Below, in pieces: positions 1 to 7,836 of a stretch of DNA of 64,000 nt. The notes under the pieces are model-generated. The model searched no databases. It was not told the DNA's origin and saw only the letters and a program-made list of their open reading frames with translations. This DNA comes from Flexistipes sinusarabici DSM 4947. GTDB taxonomy: Bacteria; Chrysiogenota; Deferribacteres; Deferribacterales; Flexistipitaceae. The translations under genes were made by a program, and so were the position numbers. The DNA is taken from NCBI RefSeq assembly GCF_000218625.1, contig NC_015672.1:2331451-2395450 (forward strand). The letters are read 5' to 3'. The number at the start of each line of letters is the position of its first letter. Position 1 is the first letter of the stretch.

Positions 1-438
1 TTGGTAATTGCAGGTTTCGGACTTTTGGTAGCAGAAATGTTTATACCCAGTTTCGGGCTTTTAACATTGGCTTCCATTGTCAGCATGGTCTTTGGTTTGT
101 ATTTAATGTTTGACAGGCAGGGAAATATGGGAATTCATGTTTCGGTGTGGTTGATTTTATCACTTGTAATTGGTGTGGTGGCGGTGGCGGCTGTTATCGG
201 AAGACTGATTTTAAAGGATTTTAAAAGGAAACCAGCAGCCGGGATGGACAATCTAATAGGGATGAAAGGTCGTGTAATGGCCTTTGGAAACGGCAGTGGC
301 AAAGTTTTCGTGAACGGTGAAATTTGGAATTTCTTATCCGATGAGGAGCTTGCAGAAAATGAGGAGGTGGTGATAACAGGCTACGATAATATGACACTTA
401 CTGCCGGAAAAAAAGATAAAGGAGGAAGTGTTGGCTAA
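1..438 (+). CDS. NfeD-family membrane protein, C-terminal part (5' end may lie outside window)
   Basis: The reading frame is open from the first base, and the TTG at position 1 may simply be an internal codon. Two or three hydrophobic segments (about residues 1-15, 19-38 and 46-68) are followed by a small beta-rich, OB-like domain (about 80-138) containing GMKGRVM and GEIWN. This is the arrangement of the NfeD family, whose C-terminal OB domain is thought to accompany stomatin/SPFH proteins at the membrane. The stop overlaps the start region of the DUF493 gene, so the two are probably co-transcribed. Family assignment is fairly secure. Whether this is the short or the long protease-containing NfeD type cannot be told here. 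Confidence 0.7.
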   Translation: MVIAGFGLLVAEMFIPSFGLLTLASIVSMVFGLYLMFDRQGNMGIHVSVWLILSLVIGVVAVAAVIGRLILKDFKRKPAAGMDNLIGMKGRVMAFGNGSGKVFVNGEIWNFLSDEELAENEEVVITGYDNMTLTAGKKDKGGSVG

Positions 439-688
439 CAGGTTTGACGAACTGATGGAGTTTCCATCCATTTACACCTTTAAAATTATCGGGAAAAATT
501 CAGGAACATTTAAAAAAGATGTTCAGAATTTAAAGACTGAGGACAGGGAATGGGAGCAGACCGAAGCACTCAGTAAGGGTGATAACTATATCAGTTTCAG
601 GCTTACTACGGTAATTGAGAATTCGGACGAGCTGGAATACTTTTACAGACATATAAGTAAAATAAGGGATTTGCATTTTTACGTTTAA
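428..688 (+). CDS. DUF493 (YbeD-like) family small protein
   Basis: An 86-residue protein with the DUF493/YbeD pattern: an early FPSIYTFKIIGK strand, a mid-protein SFRLTTVIENSDELEYFY segment and a C-terminal HFYV. The fold is a small ACT-like alpha/beta sandwich, and the cellular role is not established. The frame opens at GTG 428, but the ribosome binding site (aaaggagga, 418-426) touches that codon. The TTG at 431 has better spacing and may be the true start. It overlaps the end of the preceding NfeD gene by a few bases, which suggests translational coupling. Confidence 0.65.
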   Translation: MLANRFDELMEFPSIYTFKIIGKNSGTFKKDVQNLKTEDREWEQTEALSKGDNYISFRLTTVIENSDELEYFYRHISKIRDLHFYV

Positions 689-713
689 ATATTTTATACC
701 TATGTGCTATAAT
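684..713 (+). promoter_or_regulatory. Putative promoter of the universal stress protein gene
   Basis: TTTAAA (684-689) and TATAAT (708-713) are separated by 18 bp, just upstream of the stress-protein gene and overlapping the stop codon of DUF493. The -10 is a perfect consensus. The -35 is weak. Confidence 0.45.
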
Positions 714-733
714 TAAAAAAACAGAGGTGTAAT

Positions 734-1183
734 ATGAGTATATACAAAAACATACTTGTGATGACTGATTTTTCGGTTGACTCAGACAATGCTGTAAAAA
801 CTGCCGGGGTTATGGCAAAAAAACTCGGGGCAAAGCTTTTTATTTTGCATGTTATCCACGATGAGAGCAAGCTTAATACGTACATCTCAAGCCGGATATA
901 CAACACAATTAAGGAAATGATTGATAAGGAAACCGCTGAGCTTTATGAGAAGATGGATGACAGAATCCCTGAGATTGCCGGCGTGGACTATAAAAAAATA
1001 TTACGGCGCGGTGTCCCGTCCGAAGAGTGTCTGCTTGAGATAGACAAGGGGGATTACGATCTTGTTGTTATAGGTTCCCACGGCAAAAGCGGGCTGAAAA
1101 AATTTGTTATGGGGAGTACCGCTGAGAAAGTACTTAAAAAATCCCCTATCAGCGTCCATGTTACAAAAAATCCTGCTCAGTAA
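734..1183 (+). CDS. Universal stress protein, UspA family, ATP-binding type
   Basis: A 149-residue single Usp domain. The N-terminus (NILVMTDFSVDS) carries the first nucleotide-contacting Asp. Near the C-terminus the ATP-binding signature G-x2-G-x9-G-S/T is present as GSHGKSGLKKFVMGST, followed by the usual SPISVHV strand. That marks it as the ATP-binding subgroup rather than the non-binding UspA type. Usp proteins are cytoplasmic dimers induced by starvation or other stress. The start ATG has a good ribosome binding site (agaggtg) and its own putative promoter, so it is probably transcribed alone. Confidence 0.9.
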   Translation: MSIYKNILVMTDFSVDSDNAVKTAGVMAKKLGAKLFILHVIHDESKLNTYISSRIYNTIKEMIDKETAELYEKMDDRIPEIAGVDYKKILRRGVPSEECLLEIDKGDYDLVVIGSHGKSGLKKFVMGSTAEKVLKKSPISVHVTKNPAQ

Positions 1184-1205
1184 AGAGATAAGTACGTTAC
1201 TCTGC

Positions 1206-1536
1206 TAAGCACACTTATGTATTTGCTTATTATATCGATTTCATATTGTTAGACATTTGAATAATACATTCTTATAAATTTTAGCACCCCTTAACCCCCT
1301 CCTAACTCTTTGATAAGAGGGGAGATAAAGCTCCTCCCCTAAATTAGGGGAGGTTTGGTGGGGTACTTATTCAAAGCTTTCATTGTAGAGAATTCTCACT
1401 TTAAAAGCTTTGTTTAAATTGCACATTTAGGTAATTGTCACCTTTGCCCTGCTATGATTTGCATCCTTTTGGTTTTTTACATTCGTAGGACTTATCACCT
1501 AACACATAACACTTAGCACTTAGCACTTAATACTAA
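1206..1536. repeat. Dispersed intergenic repeat, left copy (interrupted)
   Basis: Positions 1206-1249 and 1387-1536 together match, in reverse complement, positions 5051-5219. Shared blocks include ttatatcgatttcatattgt, agagaattc-cacttt, aattgtcac-tttgccctg and cacttaatacta. The copy is split by an insertion at 1250-1381. It fills the convergent gap between the stress protein and the TRAP permease genes. I see no protein-coding potential. Confidence 0.75.
1250..1381. mobile_element. MITE-like insertion of about 132 bp nested in the repeat
   Basis: The segment is absent from the other repeat copy (5051-5219), which is continuous at this point. It is flanked by direct repeats attgt (1245-1249 and 1382-1386), consistent with a 5 bp target duplication. 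Near its ends lie inverted repeats tttgaataatac (1256-1267) and gtacttattcaaa (1363-1375). It contains a strong hairpin, cctccccta-aat-taggggagg, within 1333-1353. It has no ORF, so any transposase must act in trans. Confidence 0.65.
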
Positions 1537-1568
1537 TACACCATCTCCCTCTCTCACTATTTCACTAT
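1498..1568. repeat. Word-like degenerate repeat tract A
   Basis: The tract reads as repeated short words (taacac, cacttagcacttagcacttaa, then ctctctcactatttcactatc). The same vocabulary appears in other gaps of this window. It partly overlaps the left copy of the dispersed repeat. Confidence 0.55.
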
Positions 1569-1569
1569 C

Positions 1570-3615
1570 TTAGGTCGGAGCGCCTAATCTGATTCTTATT
1601 TTCTGACTAACAATAACAATCAGCAGGATACCAAAAGCCAAACCGTAAAAGTAATATTTCCAGTCATCATTTAAATTGAAAATATCTGTGACAATGCCCG
1701 GTCTGTAAAACAGCAAACTGGATGCAAGAAGTATAGGCAGTTCAAAGAGTTTATTTTTTGTCAGAAACCAACCCTGTACTGCACTTGAGAAAATCAAAGA
1801 AGCCATTAACGTCATTGCAAAAATAAACAGACCGAATGGCCACGAATTTATTCCGTCCAGTATCAGGTCATGGTTAAAGATAAACATAAAAGGTATAATT
1901 GCTGTCCGTATGTCGTAGGCGAATCCCTGTACCCCTGTAGATATGGGGGGTGAATCTGCAATGGCAGAGGCAGCGTAAGCCGCCAGACCCACCGGAGGCG
2001 TGTCGTCTGCAAGAATCCCGAAGAAAAATACGAAAAGATGAGCAGCAAGCAACGGAACTACAAATCCGTAGTCAGCTCCCACCTGTACGATAATAGGCGC
2101 CGTAAGAGATGCCATGACGATGTAGTTTGCTGTGGTGGGAAGGCCCATACCCAGAAGCAGACTGGCCACAGCGGTAATTAAAAGCAGTAGGTAGATATTT
2201 CCCTGTGCAAGCACATCGACAATTTGAGTGATCATTCCGCCGAGCCCGAGAGAAACAACCCCCACTACAATACCTGCTGACGCTGTTGCAAGAGCAACGC
2301 CCACCATATTTTTGGCACCAGTTATAAAACCGCTTCCCACAAGATATATACTGTTCTTGATACCGTTGACAATACCTGTTTTTTCAGTAAAAGCTTTTTT
2401 GATTTCCTGATAAAAGATTATAACGATAAGCAGCAAAACTGTATTATAGGCAGCCAGCTGCGGAGAATGTCTGATAACCACCAATTCATAGATTAGCCAG
2501 ATGATAGGTATAAGATAATGCAGCCCTGAAAGAAAGGTTTTTTTAAACTCCGGCAGTTCTTCCTTTGTCATTCCTCTGATACCCAGTTTGCATGCTTCAA
2601 GATGCGTTATGTAAAAAAGGGCGGCGTATGAAGCAAAAGCCGGCACAGCAGCCGCTTTGATGACCTCGATATAGGAAACATTGCAGTATTCGGCGATAAT
2701 AAAAGCCGCAGCCCCCATGATGGGCGGCATAAGCTGACCGTTTGTGCTGGCAGCAACTTCAACAGCTGCCGCTTTTCGAGGCGGGTAGCCGACTTTTTTC
2801 ATCAAAGGTATTGTGAATGTACCGGTGGTTACAACGTTGGCAATACTGGAACCGGAAACCATTCCGCTCATCCCGCTTGCCACAACGGAAGCTTTTGCAG
2901 GTCCTCCTCTGAATCTTCCCAAAAGCGATACCGCCAGGTCTATAAAATACTGTCCTGCTCCTGCTCTGTCCAGCATTGCTCCCATAAGAACAAAGAGAAA
3001 AACAATGGTGGCCGATACCCCTATGGGAATGCCTAAAATTCCCTCAGTTGAAAGGGATATCTGGCTTACATATTTTTCAATTGTTACATTTTTGAAAGCA
3101 AATACTCCGGGCATGCTTTCTGCAAAAAAACCATACAGTGAGAATAAAAGAGCAATTACCGAAAGGGGTGTGCCTATTGATCTTCGTGTTGCCTCCAACA
3201 GAAGAATGACAAGAGCAAGACCGAATATTACATCCTGCAGATTGGGAAGCCCGGCACGAAACAATAAGTCCTGCCATTCCCATATCAAATAAGTTGCCAC
3301 AACAGGGGCAATAATTGCAAAAACATAGTCAAGATAACCTATTTTATTAAGAGGAGATAAAAATTTGGTAAATTTGTTTTTCGGATATTTGAACATCGGA
3401 AGCATAAGATAAGCCAAAGTCAGGGCAAAGGCCAAGTGTATACATCTGACCCAGGTGCTGTTTATCATAAGAAAACTTGGTAAAAGAAGCTGGAAAATTG
3501 TCCATGAAAGTGCCACAATATTTATTAATATTTTTTCAAATTTTTTTAATTCTCTGAATTCCCCGGATTCTTCCTTGAGATAGTCTTCAGCTGATTTGTG
3601 TTTGTTTTTAGCCAT
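1570..3615 (-). CDS. TRAP-TAXI transporter fused permease (4TM/12TM, DctQ-DctM type)
   Basis: A 681-residue, highly hydrophobic inner-membrane protein. An N-terminal small-subunit-like region of about four helices (roughly residues 25-130) is followed by the large DctM-like domain with many membrane spans. The latter has the family's Gly/Ser-rich stretch around SGMSGMVSGSSIANVVTTG and the ASTNGQLMPPIMGAAAF segment. This fused layout is typical of TAXI-type TRAP systems, which use an ion gradient rather than ATP to import organic acids. The receptor gene lies 104 bp upstream on the same strand, with a hairpin between them. The substrate cannot be deduced, though C4-dicarboxylates or glutamate are common for the family. 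Confidence 0.93.
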   Translation of the reverse strand: MAKNKHKSAEDYLKEESGEFRELKKFEKILINIVALSWTIFQLLLPSFLMINSTWVRCIHLAFALTLAYLMLPMFKYPKNKFTKFLSPLNKIGYLDYVFAIIAPVVATYLIWEWQDLLFRAGLPNLQDVIFGLALVILLLEATRRSIGTPLSVIALLFSLYGFFAESMPGVFAFKNVTIEKYVSQISLSTEGILGIPIGVSATIVFLFVLMGAMLDRAGAGQYFIDLAVSLLGRFRGGPAKASVVASGMSGMVSGSSIANVVTTGTFTIPLMKKVGYPPRKAAAVEVAASTNGQLMPPIMGAAAFIIAEYCNVSYIEVIKAAAVPAFASYAALFYITHLEACKLGIRGMTKEELPEFKKTFLSGLHYLIPIIWLIYELVVIRHSPQLAAYNTVLLLIVIIFYQEIKKAFTEKTGIVNGIKNSIYLVGSGFITGAKNMVGVALATASAGIVVGVVSLGLGGMITQIVDVLAQGNIYLLLLITAVASLLLGMGLPTTANYIVMASLTAPIIVQVGADYGFVVPLLAAHLFVFFFGILADDTPPVGLAAYAASAIADSPPISTGVQGFAYDIRTAIIPFMFIFNHDLILDGINSWPFGLFIFAMTLMASLIFSSAVQGWFLTKNKLFELPILLASSLLFYRPGIVTDIFNLNDDWKYYFYGLAFGILLIVIVSQKIRIRLGAPT

Positions 3616-3659
3616 AGGTATTCCCCTTGAGCAGAGTTTTGCTATTGCATTAAGTTAAA

Positions 3660-3685
3660 AAGCTCCCCTTGTAAAAGAGGAGCTT
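3660..3685 (-). terminator. Hairpin between TAXI receptor and TRAP permease genes (attenuator-like)
   Basis: Read on the minus strand, an 11 bp stem with one mismatch (AAGCTCCTCTT / AAGGGGAGCTT, loop about 4 nt) is followed by a short T-run (ttttt). It lies after the receptor stop and before the permease start. It may act as a partial terminator that lowers permease expression relative to the periplasmic receptor. Confidence 0.6.
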
Positions 3686-3719
3686 AATTATAAACCAAAT
3701 TTCAGATTAGTAAATCCTT

Positions 3720-4715
3720 TTAATAAAGATCAGGGTCTACGTATTTCAGCAGCCCTGCTTCCTTGTAATACTTTACAGCTCCTTTATGCAGTGGAGCGGA
3801 AAGACCCTGCAGCATATCTTTTTTACTCAGGACTGAGTATGCCGGGTGCAAGCTTTTAAACTGCTCAAAGTTTTCAAAAACCTCTTTTGTAATAGCGTAA
3901 ACGATGTCTTCATCCAGGCTGGCACGGGTGACTAATGTTGCCTTTACACCGAGAGAAGGAACCATTCCAGCATCTGCATTTGCTGCCATAGGGTAGTTTG
4001 ACATATCGATTTTACCTATTGCATAATAAGGTTTCTTCTCAATAAGTTTTTCGATAGGCTCACCATCCACAGGAACAATTCTGACTTTTATTCTGCCTGA
4101 TGTGGCTTCTTTGATGTTTCCTGCCGGGTGTCCCACTGTGTAGAAGAAAGCGTCAAGTCTTTCATCCTGAAGAAGACCGGGTGCTTCAACTGCCTTCACA
4201 TAAGCTGCCTGAACATCTTCAGGAGTCATGCCGAAAGCTGACAAAACATCTTTGGAGTTCTGAAGCTGTCCGGAACCGGGGTTTCCAAGGTTTACTCGTT
4301 TACCTTTAAGATCTTCGGGAGATTTTATTCCGCTTGCTACAGAAGCAACGAGGGTTACCGATTCAGGGTGAATTGAAAACACGGATCTGAGGTCTTTCTG
4401 CGGTCCTCTGTTTTTCCATTCAGCCAAGCCGTTTACAGCTTGAAACTGTCTGTCTGACTGGCAAATACCAAATGCCAGGTTACCGGCAAGCACGGCATTG
4501 ATGTTATAAACAGATCCGCCCGTTGACTCAACTGTGGCTTTAATACCATATTCATCGGCTTTGCTGTTAACCATTTTGGAAATGGCACCGCCTGTGGGGT
4601 AGTAAACGCCGGTAACGCCGCCTGTTCCAATCGTTACGAACGTTTTTGAAAATACAGGCAGGCTGAATACCAGGGAGAAACATAACACAAGTGACAGTAA
4701 TACTAATTTTCTCAT
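3720..4715 (-). CDS. TAXI-family TRAP transporter periplasmic solute receptor
   Basis: A 331-residue protein. An N-terminal signal peptide (about residues 1-23, charged MRK then a hydrophobic run ending PVFSK) is followed by the characteristic TAXI opening TIGTGGVTGVYYPTGGAIS. Later segments such as FGICQSDRQ and the GHPAGNIKEA region also fit TAXI receptors. It captures the solute in the periplasm and delivers it to the fused permease encoded downstream. The ribosome binding site (ggaggaaat before ATG) is strong, and a good promoter lies about 30 bp upstream. Family assignment is secure. The ligand is unknown. Confidence 0.93.
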   Translation of the reverse strand: MRKLVLLSLVLCFSLVFSLPVFSKTFVTIGTGGVTGVYYPTGGAISKMVNSKADEYGIKATVESTGGSVYNINAVLAGNLAFGICQSDRQFQAVNGLAEWKNRGPQKDLRSVFSIHPESVTLVASVASGIKSPEDLKGKRVNLGNPGSGQLQNSKDVLSAFGMTPEDVQAAYVKAVEAPGLLQDERLDAFFYTVGHPAGNIKEATSGRIKVRIVPVDGEPIEKLIEKKPYYAIGKIDMSNYPMAANADAGMVPSLGVKATLVTRASLDEDIVYAITKEVFENFEQFKSLHPAYSVLSKKDMLQGLSAPLHKGAVKYYKEAGLLKYVDPDLY

Positions 4716-4743
4716 ATTTCCTCCTTTTGAATATTAGTATTTT

Positions 4744-4772
4744 ATATTATGTTAAATAAATAGAAATGTCAA
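4744..4772 (-). promoter_or_regulatory. Sigma70-like promoter for the TRAP-TAXI operon
   Basis: On the minus strand, TTGACA (4772-4767) and TAATAT (4749-4744) are spaced by 17 bp, immediately upstream of the TAXI receptor start. This is a near-consensus promoter. Confidence 0.7.
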
Positions 4773-5050
4773 TAAGAGTAAAAAGGTTTTTTATTTTGTT
4801 TGCAGTTTTATAAATTGTTTGTAAATAACTTCAATTTTAAACATTCCAAAAACACAGATTTGTAATGATATTTTAGCCGATAATGTTAATCGAAGAAACA
4901 ATATTTATGCAGCACAAAATATGGATAGAATTTATAGCAGTTTTCAGCAGATATCAAAAAAGTTTCGTGAAACTTAAAACAAATTTTATAATGTCTGGTA
5001 GCTTGAGCTCCAACTTTAAGCTATCCTGACAGCGGGACGTTATTCATGAA
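4773..5050. other. AT-rich non-coding stretch with a 16 bp perfect palindrome
   Basis: No convincing gene is seen between the TAXI promoter and the right repeat copy. The stretch holds the perfect palindrome AAGTTTCGTGAAACTT at 4960-4975 and a weaker hairpin TAGCTT/AAGCTA at 4999-5023. Either could be a protein-binding site or a relic of an element. No function can be assigned. Confidence 0.5.
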
Positions 5051-5219
5051 ATAGTATTAAGTGCTAAGTGTTAAAGATTAAGTCCCATGAATGTTAAAAA
5101 ACCAAAATCATGCAAATCATAACAGGGCAAAAGTGACAATTAGCTGTTTGTGTTATTTTAAAGTGCGAATTCTCTACAATATGAAATCGATATAATAAAA
5201 AAATATGTATGCGTGCTTA
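5051..5219. repeat. Dispersed intergenic repeat, right copy (inverted, uninterrupted)
   Basis: This is the reverse complement of the repeat at 1206-1249 plus 1387-1536, with similarity in blocks over its whole length and no insertion. It starts with the word-like agtattaagtgctaagtgtt and ends near gtgcttaa. It sits between the divergent TAXI receptor and uvrC genes, so the two copies bracket the TRAP-TAXI pair. Confidence 0.75.
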
Positions 5220-5240
5220 ATTAACCCCAAATTTTAGGAT

Positions 5241-5268
5241 TTGAAATAATTTGTCTGTAACATATAAT
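5241..5268 (+). promoter_or_regulatory. Sigma70-like promoter of uvrC
   Basis: TTGAAA (5241-5246), a 16 bp spacer and TATAAT (5263-5268), about 20 bp before the likely uvrC start. It lies just outside the right repeat copy. Confidence 0.65.
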
Positions 5269-5287
5269 AACTTAATCGGAGGTGGAA

Positions 5288-7102
5288 TTGAAAAAAACCG
5301 ATATGAATGCAATTCCGGATAAGCCGGGTGTTTATCTTTTTAAAGACCGAAGGGAGCAGATCATTTATGTGGGAAAAGCTCTTTCTCTGAGGAGGCGTCT
5401 GGCTTCGTATTTTGACAGCTCACCTAAACCTGTAAAAACAGAAAGAATGCTTAAAAGAGCGTTATCTTTGGATTATATTATTACCAACAATGAAGTTGAA
5501 GCTTTGCTGCTTGAAGCCAATATGATTAAAACGGAAAAGCCAAGATACAATATTCTCCTGAAGGATTCCAAGGGGTATCCGTACATCAAAGTTACCAGAG
5601 AAGATTTTCCACGTGTTATGTTTACAAGAATCAACTCCGAAGAGAAAGCAGATTACTTCGGCCCCTTTGTTCAGGCTCAGAATCTACGAGGGATACTCAA
5701 AAGCCTCTTGAAAGTTTTTCCTCTGCGCTCGTGTACAGACACTCGATTCAGGCAGGGGAAAACATGTATCAATTATCAGATCAAACGCTGCAAAGGCCCT
5801 TGTGAAGGATTGATATCCAAAACGGAATATAATAAAATTGTTTCTGAAATAAGGGATTTTTTCAAAGGTAACATGGAAAAACTTCAAAGTACGTTAAAAA
5901 ATGAGATGGAAAGTTATGCTGAAAAACTGATGTTTGAAGAGGCTGCAGAAGTCAGGAACAGGATGCAGTCTCTGGGAAAGTTGTTTACAAACCAAAAAAT
6001 TGTGATGGAAAACGACAAGCATATTGACTGCTTTGTTTTCGGAAGGCACAAGGAAATTGATTATGTAACGCAGTGTTTTATAAGAAGCGGCAAGCTGATA
6101 GGATTAAATACTAAAATTATTGAAGACCGAGAATACCTTGGGGATGACGTTTCGTATGTAATGCAGTTTTACAGTACACTCAGGCAGTTCCCTGAAGAGT
6201 TGTTTGTTTACCCGCAGCCTGCAGGAAATGACACCAGAGTTCTCAGCAGTGCTCTCAATAAACTTTCCGGTAAAGATATCGTTATAAGGCAGAGAGGGTT
6301 GGGAAATCTTGTGCCAGTTGCCCAAAATAACGGTATTAATTTTGTTGAAAAATACATCGAAAATAAAGACACCGTTCATCAAATGACTGAAAGGTTTAAG
6401 AAAGTACTTCATCTTGATAATGATATAAAAACAATACAGTGTGTGGATATATCTCATCTTTCCGGGGAAATGACCGTGGGTGCCTCAGTCTTTTGGGATA
6501 AAAGCAGGGGTTTTGTGAAAAATAACTACCGCAAATATAATCTGAAGAATCTGTCAAATAATGACGTGGAAGCTGTATATCAGCTTGTCAGAAGGAAAGC
6601 TGAAAACATAGCTCATGGCAGCGAGGAAGGCAGTGATATTTACATCATTGACGGCGGGATTGCACAGCTGAATGCTGCGGTGAAAGCTTTTGGAAAAACC
6701 GGTATTAATGCTAATATATGTTCCATTTCCAAGGGAAGAAGCAGGTCAGGAGAAAAATTTGATTTTGCAGAATCGATTGAGGAAATTCATGTCCCAGGGA
6801 GAAAAAATTCAATACGCCTGAAAAGAAACGACAAAGCATTGCTCCTGGCTGCAAAAATGCGGGACGAAGCACACCGGTTTGTAATTACAGCATTGAGGCA
6901 AAAAGCTCTGAAAAATTATAAAAAATCTCCCCTTCTTCAGATAGACGGTTTGGGGGAGAAAAGGCTGAAAATTCTTTTGACAGAATTCCCGGATATTTAT
7001 TCAAATTTTGAACTAACAGCTGAGGAAATAGCGGAAAAATGCAGTATTCCTCTTAATATTTGCGAAAGGGTTCTTAGGTTTGTAAAAAAATCTCAATATT
7101 AA
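5288..7102 (+). CDS. uvrC: Excinuclease ABC subunit C
   Basis: Full-length UvrC (about 604 residues), the dual-incision nuclease of nucleotide excision repair, acting with UvrA and UvrB in the cytoplasm. An N-terminal GIY-YIG nuclease domain (PGVYLFKD ... IIYVGKA, about residues 10-90) is followed by a Cys-containing region (CINYQIKRCKGPC). Then come a UVR motif around residues 200-235, the RNase H-like incision domain (CVDISHLSGE; DGGIAQLNAA) and a C-terminal helix-hairpin-helix (IDGLGEKRLKILL). The frame also offers GTG 5282, but the ribosome binding site ggagg (5278-5282) overlaps it, so TTG 5288 is preferred. It converges on rlpA with a 14 bp gap. Confidence 0.95.
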   Translation: MKKTDMNAIPDKPGVYLFKDRREQIIYVGKALSLRRRLASYFDSSPKPVKTERMLKRALSLDYIITNNEVEALLLEANMIKTEKPRYNILLKDSKGYPYIKVTREDFPRVMFTRINSEEKADYFGPFVQAQNLRGILKSLLKVFPLRSCTDTRFRQGKTCINYQIKRCKGPCEGLISKTEYNKIVSEIRDFFKGNMEKLQSTLKNEMESYAEKLMFEEAAEVRNRMQSLGKLFTNQKIVMENDKHIDCFVFGRHKEIDYVTQCFIRSGKLIGLNTKIIEDREYLGDDVSYVMQFYSTLRQFPEELFVYPQPAGNDTRVLSSALNKLSGKDIVIRQRGLGNLVPVAQNNGINFVEKYIENKDTVHQMTERFKKVLHLDNDIKTIQCVDISHLSGEMTVGASVFWDKSRGFVKNNYRKYNLKNLSNNDVEAVYQLVRRKAENIAHGSEEGSDIYIIDGGIAQLNAAVKAFGKTGINANICSISKGRSRSGEKFDFAESIEEIHVPGRKNSIRLKRNDKALLLAAKMRDEAHRFVITALRQKALKNYKKSPLLQIDGLGEKRLKILLTEFPDIYSNFELTAEEIAEKCSIPLNICERVLRFVKKSQY

Positions 7103-7116
7103 AGCAGCAGTTTGGG

Positions 7117-7836
7117 TTAGTCCTCCGCAACAATAAACGCGCCGGGATACTGTCTGCTGTATTCTTTGATAAAATTTTCCGCTTCACCCCGGTTGTCGAA
7201 ATTTCCGATACGGACACGATAAAAAATATTTCCGTTCTTACTGAATTTGGTGATGGCTGCATTGCTATGTTTTTCAACAAGTCTTTCTGCATTCTTATAG
7301 ACTGTAAATGAGCCGATTTGTACGGCAAACTTTCGTTTGTCAAGGTCTACATCATGACCGTTCACCACGAGCCTGTTCCTTGCTTCTGAAAGGAGCGTTA
7401 TTTTGACTTTAGCCACACCTTTGTTCACAATGCCTATTTTTTTTGCTCCGGTATAAGACAAATCTATAATTCGCCCTTTGATAAACGGACCTCTGTCGTT
7501 AATTCTTACAACTGTTGTTCTGCCGTTTTCAAGATTCTTAACATGAACCATGCTGCCCAAAGGAAGTGTTTTGTGTGCGGCAGTATTTGCGTACATGTCA
7601 TAAATCTCGCCGTTGGCTGTAGGGGTTCCGTGCTCTTCAGTTCCGTACCAGGAGGCGTAGCCCACCTGTTCAAAATCGGAAACATGTGACATCGGGTAGT
7701 ATTTTATTCCGTGTATAATATACGGTCTGCCGTATGTCACATCCTCGTAGTCAGCAGACGGGGGGACTTGCTGGACTTTTGTGCCGCATGAGATTAGAAT
7801 AAATGTTGTTAAACTAAGCAGAAATAACTTTTTCAT
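7117..7836 (-). CDS. rlpA: RlpA-like septal ring lipoprotein (double-psi beta-barrel plus SPOR)
   Basis: A 239-residue lipoprotein. The lipobox is LISC after a short hydrophobic leader, so Cys17 should be lipidated. The double-psi beta-barrel RlpA domain (about residues 58-150) shows GYASWYG, the [11 protein letters not shown] strand and RINDRGPF. The C-terminal SPOR domain (about 168-238; FAVQIGSF ... YRVRIGNF) binds denuded glycan strands at division septa. In other bacteria RlpA is a lytic transglycosylase that cleaves such glycans. It overlaps the end of selU by 23 bp, so it is probably the last gene of the lysR-selU-rlpA unit. A functional link with selenium is not implied. Confidence 0.9.
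   Translation of the reverse strand: MKKLFLLSLTTFILISCGTKVQQVPPSADYEDVTYGRPYIIHGIKYYPMSHVSDFEQVGYASWYGTEEHGTPTANGEIYDMYANTAAHKTLPLGSMVHVKNLENGRTTVVRINDRGPFIKGRIIDLSYTGAKKIGIVNKGVAKVKITLLSEARNRLVVNGHDVDLDKRKFAVQIGSFTVYKNAERLVEKHSNAAITKFSKNGNIFYRVRIGNFDNRGEAENFIKEYSRQYPGAFIVAED

Noticed and set aside
2813-3292. 159-codon plus-strand frame inside the TRAP permease gene
   Set aside because: Antisense shadow of a well-supported gene; low-complexity product.
5282-5287. GTG 5282 as uvrC start
   Set aside because: The Shine-Dalgarno ggagg (5278-5282) overlaps this codon. TTG 5288 is properly spaced.
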